12,394 bases of DNA from assembly GCA_036567205.1 (NCBI GenBank), contig DATCVA010000354.1, positions 1 through 12,394 on the forward strand. Direction: 5' to 3'. The position numbers and the translations under genes were made by a program. The notes below the pieces were generated by a model, which had not been told where the DNA came from, searched no databases, and saw nothing but the letters and a program-made list of their open reading frames with translations. The stretch comes from DATCVA01 sp036567205 (GTDB taxonomy: Bacteria; Pseudomonadota; Gammaproteobacteria; Burkholderiales; Burkholderiaceae_B). Below, piece by piece: positions 1 through 8,700 of this stretch (the stretch's first letter is position 1; every line of letters begins with the position of its first letter).

Positions 1-1
1 T

Positions 2-24
2 GTTCGGCGCGCAGGGCGCCGAAC
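2..24. terminator. GC-rich hairpin downstream of fabI, possible terminator
   Basis: A perfect 9-bp inverted repeat (GTTCGGCGC / GCGCCGAAC) with a 5-base loop lies about 100 bases beyond the fabI stop codon. In the fabI direction any T-run would fall left of base 1, outside the window, so the terminator role cannot be confirmed. On the plus strand no T-run follows the hairpin. Bases 25-122 between it and fabI hold no convincing gene. Confidence 0.35.
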
Positions 25-122
25 TGGCTCCGTCGGCTAGAAGCCTGGCCCACCCCCGCCCCGACGTGTCAAGAACCCAACGCCGCAACACATCAAACAC
101 CGCCACGCAATTACCTTACCGC

Positions 123-905
123 TTATGCCATCCCCGGAGTAACAATAGAAAACCCCGAATCAACATGTGTGATTTCGCCAGTAACAGCAGCCGCCAGATC
201 CGACAGCAGGAACGCAGCCACGTTACCCACATCTTCTATGGTCACATTGCGGCGTAAAGGCGCATTGGCTTCGACAAACTTCAGGATGCCGCCAAAATCC
301 TTGATGCCGCTGGCTGCCAGGGTTTTGATAGGGCCGGCCGAAATCGCATTGGCACGAATACCCAGAGGCCCCAGCGAGGCAGCCAGGTAACGTGTGCTGG
401 CTTCCAGAGAAGCCTTGGCCAGGCCCATCGTATTGTAGTTGGGCACGACCTTCTCAGACCCCAGATACGTCAGCGTCAGGACCGAGCTGGCACGCCCTTT
501 AAGCATGGGCAGCGCGGCCTTGGCCAAGGCTGGAAAGCTGTAGGCGGATATGTCGTGGGCGATGCGGAAACCTTCGCGCGACAAACCTTCGAGAAAGTCG
601 CCGGCAATTGCTTCGCGAGGCGCAAAACCAATGGCGTGCACCAGCCCGTCAAGCCCATCCCACCGTGTTTGCAACTGAGCAATGGTTTCGTCTATTTGAG
701 CGTCTTCGGCGACGTCGCAGGGCAGTACGATGTCGCTGCCCATTTCGGCGGCGTATTCAGTGACGCGATCCTTAAAGCGGTCGCCGACATAGGTAAACGC
801 CAGCTCGGCACCTTGCTTGCGGCAGGCTTGTGCGATGCCGTACGCGATCGAACGGTTGGAAATCACACCGGTAATTAAGATGCGTTTGCCGTCTAAAAAA
901 CCCAT
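123..905 (-). CDS. fabI: Enoyl-[acyl-carrier-protein] reductase (NADH), FabI
   Basis: FabI catalyses the last, NADH-dependent step of each type II fatty-acid elongation cycle in the cytoplasm, reducing trans-2-enoyl-ACP to acyl-ACP. The 260-residue protein matches the family length (E. coli 262). It opens with the FabI-type nucleotide-binding stretch (GKRILITGVISNRSIAYGIA, from residue 6). It carries the catalytic pair Tyr147 and Tyr157 and Lys164 in the Y-x6-K arrangement (YNTMGLAK), and ends in the typical SGFSIVTPG tail. Gly93 in the AIGFAP segment is the residue present in triclosan-sensitive E. coli FabI, so no classic resistance change is seen there. The start is supported by AGGA 8 bases upstream (complement at 914-917). 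It lies 40 bases after mltD on the same strand and is probably the last gene of a gloB-mltD-fabI transcript; no separate promoter was recognised in the gap. Confidence 0.97.
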   Translation of the reverse strand: MGFLDGKRILITGVISNRSIAYGIAQACRKQGAELAFTYVGDRFKDRVTEYAAEMGSDIVLPCDVAEDAQIDETIAQLQTRWDGLDGLVHAIGFAPREAIAGDFLEGLSREGFRIAHDISAYSFPALAKAALPMLKGRASSVLTLTYLGSEKVVPNYNTMGLAKASLEASTRYLAASLGPLGIRANAISAGPIKTLAASGIKDFGGILKFVEANAPLRRNVTIEDVGNVAAFLLSDLAAAVTGEITHVDSGFSIVTPGMA

Positions 906-945
906 TTTGAAGATCCTGTTTTATTGGTATGGAGAATATGCTGTA

Positions 946-2367
946 TTAGCCGCGAACATTGGTTCCGGGCACGCGTAATTGTTTGCCTTTGGCAAGATTG
1001 TTATTTTTCAGATTGTTCAGCTTGCGCAGCTCGTCGACTGAAGTGTTGTAACGTTTGGCCAGCGCAAACAAGGTTTCGCCACCTTTTACGGTGTGAGTGC
1101 GTACATTCGCTTTGCGGCGAACGACCACGATATCTTTCTTGCCTCGGGCGGATGGCCTGGCCACGGCCGTGCCAAGTTTTGATGCGGAGATGGGCGGGCT
1201 GTCGCTGGCAATGTCCAGCGATGCCAGTTGAATGCCGCCTGTTGAGTCGGCAGCGGGCACCAGCAGCATTTGGGCAACGGCCTTAGTCCGCTTTTTGCTT
1301 ATTCCATTGATTTGGCGCAACTGCGCCACGCTGATTCCGTGTTTTTGGGCGATAGTGGCGTAAGATTCGCCGCTTTGCGCTTTGTAGGTATCCCAGGCGC
1401 TGAGCTTGCCCTTATAGGCCAGAAGGTTCGCATTGAAAATATCGACGCGGTTGGTGGGCAGCAATACGGTGGGGTTGTGTTCGCCAAGAATAATAGGACG
1501 GTTGAACGAGGCATTCAGCAACTTGAACTCTTCGACTGACATTTCAGCCAGCTGGGCGGCTACGGCGATGTCGATATTGCTTGGTTTTTCAGGCGTGGCC
1601 AGAGTCTCGATGGTTGTGAAGTATGGTGTGTTGCTGACATTGGGAAGAGTAATGCCGTATTTTTTTGGGTTGGCAATGATGTTTTTTATGGCCTGCAGCT
1701 TGGGTACGTAATTACGCGTTTCGCTGGGCATATTAAGCGAGATGTAATCGGCTGGCCGGCCATTGTTGGCATTTTTTTCGATTGCCCTGCGTACGGAGCC
1801 TTCACCCCAGTTGTACGAAGCCAGCGCCAGATACCAGTCGCCCTGGAAGTCATATAAATAGCTTAAATAGTCCAGAGCGGCGTTGGTAGAGGCGATGGGG
1901 TCGCGGCGCTGGTCGCGCCAGGCGTCTTGCTCGAGGTTGTAGTGCAGACCCGTGCTGGGAATAAATTGCCATAGCCCCGAAGCCTTGGCCGATGAATAGG
2001 CCGTAGGGTTGTAGGCGCTTTCGACAAAAGGCAACAGGGCCAGTTCAGTCGGCAAGCCGCGACGGTCGAGCTCGTCGACAATGAAATACAAATACTTGCC
2101 AGCCCGCTGGCTCATGCGGTGCACCGACTCCGGGTGCGACGCATAATAGTCGGTCCATTGTTGAGTAAGCTGGGAGTCCAGGTTGGGAATCGCAAAACCA
2201 CGGCGGATGCGATCCCACATATCGCGCGGAGGATGCGTCAGGTCGATAGTGCGTGAAGTTTCAGCGGCGGTATATACTTTTTTATTCGAGGTATATTTAG
2301 AAGGGTTGCTGGCGCAGCCGGCCAATACTGCTGCAAACAGCAGAATGAATAGTCGCAGGTAGTTCAT
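946..2367 (-). CDS. mltD: Membrane-bound lytic murein transglycosylase D, lipoprotein with two LysM repeats
   Basis: MltD cleaves the MurNAc-GlcNAc bond of peptidoglycan with formation of a 1,6-anhydro end, from the inner face of the outer membrane. I chose the ATG at 2367 (473 residues) over an upstream GTG at 2400 because it begins a clean lipoprotein signal, with hydrophobic residues followed by the lipobox LAGC and Cys18 as lipidation site. The GTG would lie inside gloB. The SLT domain spans about residues 95-200, with the probable catalytic Glu116 in LLPFVESAYNP and the downstream motifs SGLWQFIPSTG and ALASYNWGEGSV. Two C-terminal LysM repeats (about 328-372 and 424-467) should bind peptidoglycan; a Ser/Ala-rich linker separates them. 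The gene starts 7 bases after the gloB stop, indicating translational coupling; its own Shine-Dalgarno is weak. Confidence 0.95.
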   Translation of the reverse strand: MNYLRLFILLFAAVLAGCASNPSKYTSNKKVYTAAETSRTIDLTHPPRDMWDRIRRGFAIPNLDSQLTQQWTDYYASHPESVHRMSQRAGKYLYFIVDELDRRGLPTELALLPFVESAYNPTAYSSAKASGLWQFIPSTGLHYNLEQDAWRDQRRDPIASTNAALDYLSYLYDFQGDWYLALASYNWGEGSVRRAIEKNANNGRPADYISLNMPSETRNYVPKLQAIKNIIANPKKYGITLPNVSNTPYFTTIETLATPEKPSNIDIAVAAQLAEMSVEEFKLLNASFNRPIILGEHNPTVLLPTNRVDIFNANLLAYKGKLSAWDTYKAQSGESYATIAQKHGISVAQLRQINGISKKRTKAVAQMLLVPAADSTGGIQLASLDIASDSPPISASKLGTAVARPSARGKKDIVVVRRKANVRTHTVKGGETLFALAKRYNTSVDELRKLNNLKNNNLAKGKQLRVPGTNVRG

Positions 2368-2374
2368 CGGCAAT

Positions 2375-3190
2375 TCATTTAAAGTTGTTCTTCCATTCAC
2401 GCAAGCTGGTAAAAACGGCTACAGCAGAGTTCAGTTGAGCGCCTGCGTAAGACTGGGCAGCGCCCGATACTTCTACTTGCTGTGTTCGAAAAAATGGGTT
2501 GATATCTAGCTCGGCGCCAATGGTGGACGGCAACGTAGGCAAATTCTGCGCACGCAGTTGCTGGGCTGCTTCCCACCGCTGATGTAAAGCCGGGTTGTTG
2601 GGCTCTACTTGTAGCGCCCATCGTAAGTTTGCAAGAGTGTACTCGTGGGCGCAACAAACCAGTGTGTCCAAGGGTAATCGACTAAGTTTACCCAGAGAAT
2701 CCACCATTTGGACAGGTGTTCCTTCAAATAATCGGCCGCATCCAGCGGAAAAGAGTGTATCACCACAAAAAACCAAGGGTTTTTCCGGAGTTAAATTGCC
2801 AAAATAAGCGATGTGCCCGGCCGTATGGCCAGGTATGTCTAGTACCGACAGATGTAAATCCAGATTTTCAAGGGTGACGCTATCACCCTCTTTAAGGAAG
2901 ACATCGCACGCGGGCAAGGTTTCGGTGGCGGGGCCATAAATGCGTGCCTGAGTAAGCTTTTGCAGGGCCAGCACCCCCCCCACATGGTCGCCATGATGGT
3001 GGGTGAGTAAAATGGCATCCAGAACAAGCTGATGGTCGGCGAGCAGCTTTTCGATGGGGGCGGAAACGCCGGGGTCGATTACGGCTGCATGGCCGTCTTT
3101 GCAGACGAGCCATATGTAATTATCGGACAGGGCGGGAACCGCGATTAGTTGTGTGTTGCGGTTATCTGGATTAAAAGTTGTATTTGCCAT
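2375..3190 (-). CDS. gloB: Hydroxyacylglutathione hydrolase (glyoxalase II)
   Basis: GloB hydrolyses S-D-lactoylglutathione to D-lactate and glutathione, completing cytoplasmic methylglyoxal detoxification. The protein has 271 residues, close to the family's usual ~250-260. The metallo-beta-lactamase motif THHHGDH is at 63-69, providing His64, His66, Asp68 and His69. The other metal ligands follow in order: His122 (GHTAGH), Asp144 (CGDTLF) and His182 (AHEYT). The C-terminal glyoxalase II signature NPFFR (231-235) and the final LREWKN are present, so the enzyme looks intact. The coding strand has a run of eight G across codons 70-73, directly after the metal motif. No strong Shine-Dalgarno precedes the ATG. 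It diverges from the methyltransferase gene, and a candidate -10 (TACAAT) for gloB lies inside that gene's 5' end. It probably heads the gloB-mltD-fabI transcript. Confidence 0.96.
   Translation of the reverse strand: MANTTFNPDNRNTQLIAVPALSDNYIWLVCKDGHAAVIDPGVSAPIEKLLADHQLVLDAILLTHHHGDHVGGVLALQKLTQARIYGPATETLPACDVFLKEGDSVTLENLDLHLSVLDIPGHTAGHIAYFGNLTPEKPLVFCGDTLFSAGCGRLFEGTPVQMVDSLGKLSRLPLDTLVCCAHEYTLANLRWALQVEPNNPALHQRWEAAQQLRAQNLPTLPSTIGAELDINPFFRTQQVEVSGAAQSYAGAQLNSAVAVFTSLREWKNNFK
3156..3184 (+). promoter_or_regulatory. Candidate promoter for the methyltransferase-rnhA transcript
   Basis: TTGCGG (3156-3161), a 17-base spacer, then TGTATT (3179-3184; 4 of 6 matches to TATAAT). Transcription would begin near 3191, giving a leader of about 16 bases before the GTG at 3207 and its AGGAG. 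The element lies inside the 5' end of gloB. Read by eye only; the -35 is poor. Confidence 0.3.
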
Positions 3191-3206
3191 AGAGCCAGGA
3201 GTTCAT

Positions 3207-3962
3207 GTGTCGTTGGGCCAACCCCTTATTGTAGAGCTTGCCGAGTGGTTAAGCACCCCCGCCGGTCAGTACGTGCAGCGCTGGGAGCAAAAGAAAATCG
3301 ATGCCATGGTGGCCAACGTATTTGGTTATCATGCAATACAAGTCGGCTTGCCGCAATGTGATTTACTGCGTGCTAATCGTATTCCATATAAGGGACGTAC
3401 GCATTTGTGCATCGAACCGGACACGGCCATGGCAGGCGTTGCTGTGTTCGCCGAGCCCGAAAATCTGCCTTTTGAAAGTCAAAGTATCGATCTTCTGGTG
3501 TTGCCGCATGTGCTCGAATGTTCCAGCGCGCCTCACCAGGTTTTGCGCGAGGCCGAGCGCGTCCTGATGCCGGAAGGCCGCGTGGTGATTTCCGGTTTCA
3601 ATCCCTGGAGCCTGTGGGGCGCGCACGAGCGTATTCCGGGGCTTGATCCCATTATGCCGGTTCCCGCACATATGCAAGTTTCGTTGGCGCGCCTTAAAGA
3701 TTGGTTTAAGCTGCTTTCTTTCGAAATCGACCGCGGGCATTTTGGCTGTTACGCGCCGCCTTGCCTTAGTAATAAATGGCTGGAGCGCTGGTCTTTTATG
3801 GAGCCAGCCGGCGATCGCTGGTGGCCTGTGTGCGGGGCGGTGTATATGGTTTCGGCCGTAAAGCGAGTCGCGGGCATGCGTCTGATCGGCCCCAGCTGGG
3901 CCAATGGAAAAAAGCGCGTTCGCCGTGGGGCTGTAGTAACCAGCAGGCAGTCGCATTCTTAA
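3207..3962 (+). CDS. Class I SAM-dependent methyltransferase, YafS-like (Methyltransf_11)
   Basis: A probable cytoplasmic methyltransferase of unknown substrate, occupying the same place between gloB and rnhA as E. coli yafS. I start it at GTG 3207 (251 residues), which has AGGAG at 3197-3201 five bases upstream. The frame is open further back to a GTG at 3153, but that start has no ribosome binding site and would overlap gloB. Visible Methyltransf_11 features are the motif-II-like LPFESQSIDLLVLPHVLE (about residues 87-104) and EAERVLMPEGRVVISGFNPW (from about 115). The usual glycine-rich SAM loop (GxGxG) is not recognisable; its place is taken by YHAIQVGLPQCDLL, a form I associate with YafS-like proteins. 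The last ~35 residues are basic (GKKRVRRG) and poorly conserved-looking. It is followed 35 bases later by rnhA on the same strand. Confidence 0.85.
   Translation: MSLGQPLIVELAEWLSTPAGQYVQRWEQKKIDAMVANVFGYHAIQVGLPQCDLLRANRIPYKGRTHLCIEPDTAMAGVAVFAEPENLPFESQSIDLLVLPHVLECSSAPHQVLREAERVLMPEGRVVISGFNPWSLWGAHERIPGLDPIMPVPAHMQVSLARLKDWFKLLSFEIDRGHFGCYAPPCLSNKWLERWSFMEPAGDRWWPVCGAVYMVSAVKRVAGMRLIGPSWANGKKRVRRGAVVTSRQSHS
3228..3233 (-). promoter_or_regulatory. Candidate -10 box for the gloB-mltD-fabI transcript
   Basis: On the minus strand these bases read TACAAT, 5 of 6 matches to the -10 consensus, about 38 bases upstream of the gloB ATG. This would give a start near 3221 and a leader of roughly 30 bases. 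No good -35 is seen at 16-18 bases spacing. The box lies within the coding sequence of the divergent methyltransferase gene. Confidence 0.35.
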
Positions 3963-3997
3963 ATTAAACGGTGCAGGGCATCAAAGTTACAAAATTA

Positions 3998-4465
3998 ATG
4001 AATAGTCAGCATGTTGATATCTGGACCGATGGCGCTTGCAAGGGCAATCCCGGTTTGGGTGGATGGGGGGCGCTGTTGCGCCAGGGACCCCACGAAAAAG
4101 TTCTTTTTGGCGGCGAGCCCAACACCACCAACAATCGTATGGAGCTCATGGCCGTCATCGAGGCGTTAAAGGCCTTAAAGCGCCCTTGTGACGTCATCGT
4201 ACATACCGATTCGCAATACGTGCAGAAGGGCATGACTGAATGGCTGCCGAACTGGAAGCGGCGCGGTTGGCGCACGGCCGACAAAAAACCTGTGAAGAAT
4301 GCCGACTTATGGCAGCAGCTTGACGTATTGGTCGAGCAACATAGCCTGAAGTGGAAATGGGTTAAAGGACATGCCGGCGATCCGGGCAACGAGCGCGCCG
4401 ATGAACTGGCCAACCAGGGGGTAGAGCAAGCCCGGGCATTGCTGAAATTCCCGAGTGTGGTTTAG
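3998..4465 (+). CDS. rnhA: Ribonuclease HI
   Basis: RNase HI cuts the RNA strand of RNA-DNA hybrids in the cytoplasm, removing R-loops and primer RNA. From the ATG at 3998 the protein has 155 residues, the same as E. coli RNase HI, and aligns from its first residues (HVDIWTDGACKGNPG). The catalytic carboxylates are all present: Asp11, Glu49 (NNRMEL), Asp71 (HTDSQYV) and Asp135 (ERADELA). So is the flexible His125 in WVKGHAGDPGNE. The basic segment with WKRRGWRTADKKPVKN corresponds to the substrate-binding handle. The open frame reaches back to a GTG at 3971, but those nine extra residues are not family-like. Neither start has a strong Shine-Dalgarno, so coupling to the methyltransferase gene is likely. 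No terminator is visible after it. Confidence 0.97.
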   Translation: MNSQHVDIWTDGACKGNPGLGGWGALLRQGPHEKVLFGGEPNTTNNRMELMAVIEALKALKRPCDVIVHTDSQYVQKGMTEWLPNWKRRGWRTADKKPVKNADLWQQLDVLVEQHSLKWKWVKGHAGDPGNERADELANQGVEQARALLKFPSVV

Positions 4466-4570
4466 CGTACTCTAGTGGTAAAGTCACACATCCCGACGGC
4501 ACGTGTTTAATTGTTACTTAAGCGCACGGACTGTTAACCCCTAACTCAGTATCGATCAGCCATTTATTGA

Positions 4571-5689
4571 ATGAAAATGAACACCGTGGGTTTTGCGTTA
4601 GCGTTAGTAGTGGGTGCTGTGCTCGGGGTCGCTGGGTCGCGTTGGATTACCACAGAAAACACCGTCAAACAGAACGCTGCATCAACGGCTCCGGCCGTGG
4701 CTTCAACGTCTAAAAAGGCCGGGGCGAACAAAAAGGTAGCGGTCGAGGTCGCGCCGGTTGTGCGCGTCGCGTTGCCGCGTGGTATTTCCGCGGTGGGGAC
4801 GTTGCGTTCTGAAAATTCGGTCATGCTAAGGCCCGAGGTGACGGGCCGTATCAGCGAGATAAATTTTGTGGAAGGCGGCAAGGTCACCGGGGGGCAAGTG
4901 CTGGTACGGCTGGACGACAGTGTGGTCAGGGCGCAATTACAGCAGGCAGAGGCCAATTTAAGTCTGGCTAACAGTCAGTATCGCCGGGCAACCGAGTTAA
5001 GCAAGCAGGGCTTTATCAGTAAACAGGCCCGCGACGAGGCCGCAAGCCAGTTGCGAGTGCAACAAGCCTCTGCGGCGCTGGCCAGGGCGCATCTTGAAAA
5101 AACAGTCATTGTCGCTCCTTTCGATGGCCTGATTGGTTTGCGAAATGTCTCGGTGGGCGATTACGTCAGTCCGGGTATCGACCTTGTGCCCATCGAGTCG
5201 ATCGATCCGCTGCAAGTCGATTTCCGCGTGCCGGAGCAGTTTTTGGGGCAGGTTCACAAGGGCCTTAAGCTTACTGTGCGTTTCGACGCATTGCCCGGGC
5301 AAAGCCGTGAAGGGATCGTCCAGGCAATCAGTCCGCTGGTTGACGTAGGGGGGCGCTCCATTTTGTTGCGTGCCAATGTCAGCAATACCGACGGCACATT
5401 GCGCCCCGGGGTATTCGCGCAAGTGCAATTGCAGTTTTCCGACGATAGTGCGATTGTGATTCCCGAAACCGCTTTGGTGCCATCGGGCGAGGCGCAGTAT
5501 GTATATCGCCTGAAGCAAGGGCATGTAGAGCGTGTGCAGGTACAAATGGGGCAGCGCCGTGCGGGTACAGTCGAAATTGTTAGCGGACTGCAAGAGGGCG
5601 ATCAGGTGGTCGTCGCGGGTGTGCAAAAAATTACCGACGGATCCCCGGTCGAAATCCTGACTGCCGGCACCGGTTCCGTTACCCCCTGA
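4571..5689 (+). CDS. RND efflux periplasmic adaptor (membrane fusion protein, HlyD/AcrA family)
   Basis: The adaptor should bridge the inner-membrane RND pump encoded next door to an outer-membrane channel. Its 372 residues show an N-terminal hydrophobic signal or anchor (about 5-23) without a lipobox, then a low-complexity Ala/Ser/Lys linker (about 36-56). The first half of the lipoyl domain follows (LRPEVTGRISEINFVEGGKV, from 86), then an alpha-helical hairpin (about 118-175), the second lipoyl half (APFDGLIGLRNVSVGDYVS, 182-200), a beta-barrel (about 212-290) and a membrane-proximal domain (VIPETALVP onward). The start is uncertain: ATG 4571 or the in-frame ATG 4577; neither has a good Shine-Dalgarno. 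The 105-base gap after rnhA holds no clear terminator, promoter or adjacent regulator gene. The permease gene begins 15 bases after the stop, so the two form an operon. Substrate range cannot be read from sequence. Confidence 0.95.
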   Translation: MKMNTVGFALALVVGAVLGVAGSRWITTENTVKQNAASTAPAVASTSKKAGANKKVAVEVAPVVRVALPRGISAVGTLRSENSVMLRPEVTGRISEINFVEGGKVTGGQVLVRLDDSVVRAQLQQAEANLSLANSQYRRATELSKQGFISKQARDEAASQLRVQQASAALARAHLEKTVIVAPFDGLIGLRNVSVGDYVSPGIDLVPIESIDPLQVDFRVPEQFLGQVHKGLKLTVRFDALPGQSREGIVQAISPLVDVGGRSILLRANVSNTDGTLRPGVFAQVQLQFSDDSAIVIPETALVPSGEAQYVYRLKQGHVERVQVQMGQRRAGTVEIVSGLQEGDQVVVAGVQKITDGSPVEILTAGTGSVTP

Positions 5690-5704
5690 TTCCAGGACGC
5701 GATT

Positions 5705-8700
5705 ATGGTTCTCTCTGACATCTGTATCAAGCGTCCGGTGTTTGCGACGGTTATTTCGCTGCTTATTGTTCTGGTGGGGTTTATCTCGTATCAGCGCCTG
5801 ACGGTGCGCGAGTACCCGGCTATCGACGAGCCCGTTGTATCGGTCGTAACGGTCTATAAGGGGGCGTCGCCCGAGGTGGTCGAGTCTCAGGTCACCAAGC
5901 CGTTGGAAGACCAGTTGGCTGGGATTGAAGGGGTCGACGTCATGACCTCGCGCAGCCGGTCCGAGCGCAGCAATATTAGTATCAAGTTCAATCTTAGCCG
6001 GGACCCGGATTCTGCGGCGGCGGACGTACGCGACAAGGTGTCGCGGGCACGCCGGTTTTTGCCGGACGAAATCGACGAGCCTATTATCAGCAAGGTCGAG
6101 GCCGATGCAACGCCCATTATCTACATTGCGGTAGAAGCGGGCAGCTACACGGCGATGGAAGCTTCCGATTACATTAACCGGTATGTCAAGACCCGGCTTT
6201 CGGTGTTGCCCGGGGCCGCCGAGGTACGCATTTTTGGCGAACGCCTGCCGGCCATGCGCATCTACATCGACAGGGCCAAACTTGCCGCTTACACGCTGAC
6301 CGTCCAGGATGTAGAGTCCGCACTACGCGAGCAGAACGTCCTGATCCCGGCAGGCCGCATCGAATCCGCATTGCGGGAATTCTCGGTAACGTCGTCGACC
6401 GACCTGCAAACGACAGACCAGTTCAAAGATGTGGTCATTGCCACGGTAAAGGGCTACCCGGTGCGTCTGCGCGACGTGGCCGATGTGCAAATAGGCCCTG
6501 CCGATGATCGCATTTTGTCCCGCTTCAACGGGAACGCGGGCCTGAACATTGGCATAACCAAACAGTCAACGGCCAATCCCCTGGACCTTTCCAAAGAGGC
6601 CTATAAAGAGGTGGCGCTGATTAACGCGAACCTGCCTGCCGGCATGAAGCTTAATATTGCCTACGACAGCTCGGTATTTATTCAGGAGTCGATCAATTCG
6701 GTTTATAAAACGATTGCCGAGGCGATTATTTTGGTCGTCCTGGTTATTTTCTTTTTTCTGCGCAGTGTTCGAGCCAGCCTGATTCCCATTGTGACCATTC
6801 CGGTTTCGCTGATCGGGGCTTTTGGCATCATGTTCATGTTTGGCTTTTCGATCAATACGCTGACACTGCTTGCGATGGTTTTGGCAATTGGCCTGGTGGT
6901 CGACGATGCCATTGTCGTACTGGAAAATATTTTTCGGCACATAGAAGAAGGCAAGACGCGTCTGGAGGCGGCATTCCTGGGTTCTAAAGAAATCGGCTTT
7001 GCGGTCATTGCCATGACGCTTACGCTGGTAACGGTATATGCGCCGCTGGCCTTTGCCACGGGGCGCACCGGACGGCTTTTTATTGAATTCGCGTTGACGC
7101 TGGCCTCGGCTGTTCTGGTTTCGGGCTTTGTTGCGCTTACGCTTACTCCCATGATGTGTTCCACATTGCTGCGCCATCAAAGCGGCCATGGGCGCGTGTA
7201 CACGGCTATCGAAAACTTTCTGGTGGCGCTGACCAATGCCTATCGGCGCGGCCTTGGCCTGGCCTTGCGGCATCGGATTATTGTACTGTTGCTGGGTTTG
7301 CTGGTTGCGCTGGGCAGTGGAGTCTTGTTCACAACCGTCAAAAGCGAGCTGGCCCCTATTGAAGATCGCGGTGTGATTTACGGCGTGGTCAATGCGCCCG
7401 AAGGGGCAACGCTCGATTACACCTTACACAGCGTCGAGCAGATAGAACGCTTCTATCAAGATATTTCAGAGGCCTCGGGCAGTCAGTCGATTATCGGTTT
7501 TCCAACCGTTACCGACGCTTATGCCATTTTGCGTTTAAAGCCCTGGGCCGAACGCGAGCGCTCGCAACAAAGTATTGCCCGCGACTTGCAGCCGCTTTTT
7601 GGCGCGCTGCCAGGGGTGCGGGCATTTCCCACCAATCCCCCGTCGTTGGGGCAGCGGGCCACCTCGAAGCCAATTGACTTTGTTGTAATGAGTCAGGCGT
7701 CGTACCCGGAAATGGCCAAGCTGGTTGGCACCTTCGTCGATAAACTGCGCGACTACCCGGGCTTGCAGAATATCGACACCGATTTGCGTTTAAATACGCC
7801 CGAACTCAAAGTTGTGGTTAACCGCGACAAGCTGGCCGATGTCGGCGTCGATGTCGGGGCGGTGGGGCGCACGCTTGAGTCGATGTTGGGTGGGCGGCAG
7901 GTTACGCGTTTTCGCGACACAGGCGAACAGTACGACGTTATCGTTCAGGTCAAGAAGCAAGACAGGTCCGATCCGGCCGACATTGCCAACATTTATGTAC
8001 GAACCGCACAAGGCGGCATGGTCCAGCTGTCTAATTTCCTGACCGTCAGCGAAACGGTTTCGCCGCAGTCGTTGAATCACTTCAACCGCTTGCGTGCCGT
8101 CAAGGTACAGGCGTCCATTGCACCGGGCTATGCGCTGGGCGAAGTGCTCGATCACATGAATTCCGTGGCGCGCGATACGCTGCCGCCTACGGTTCAGATC
8201 GATCTGGATGGACAGTCGCGTGAGTTTCGCGATTCGTCAGGCAGTATTTACTTAATATTTTTAATGGCGCTGGCGTTTATCTACCTGGTGTTGGCTGCGC
8301 AATTCGAAAGCTGGCGCAATCCGTTGATCATCATGTTTTCGGTTCCGCTATCCATGACGGGCGCGCTTCTGGCGTTATGGCTGTCAGGGGGCACGTTGTC
8401 GATTTACAGCCAGATCGGCCTTATTACGCTGGTGGGCCTTATCACCAAACATGGTATTTTGATTGTGGAGTTCGCCACCCAGTTGCGCGCCGACGGCAAA
8501 GATATTTTCGAGGCTGTCGTCGAAGCCAGCGTCCTGCGTCTGCGGCCCATTTTAATGACTACAGGCGCCATGGTGTTGGGGGCGTTGCCGCTGGCCTATG
8601 CAACCGGCGCAGGCGCCGAGTCCCGTCAGCAAATTGGATGGGTTTTGGTGGGTGGCTTAAGTCTTGGTACCATCCTGACTTTATTTGTGGTTCCGGTTGC

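Noticed and set aside
3153..3206. Upstream GTG start for the methyltransferase
   Set aside because: It overlaps gloB and lacks a Shine-Dalgarno, whereas GTG 3207 has AGGAG at five bases and fits the candidate promoter.
3363..3956. A 197-codon minus-strand frame opposite the methyltransferase gene
   Set aside because: Shadow frame; the plus-strand frame has the methyltransferase motifs and a ribosome binding site.
4466..4570. TTGTTA (4511-4516) with TTAACC 17 bases later as a promoter for the efflux operon
   Set aside because: The -10 matches only two of six consensus positions; not better than chance.
6566..7273. A 235-codon minus-strand frame inside the RND permease gene
   Set aside because: Antisense shadow of a strongly conserved coding region; rich in Arg, Gln, His and Asn as expected from the reverse of transmembrane codons.
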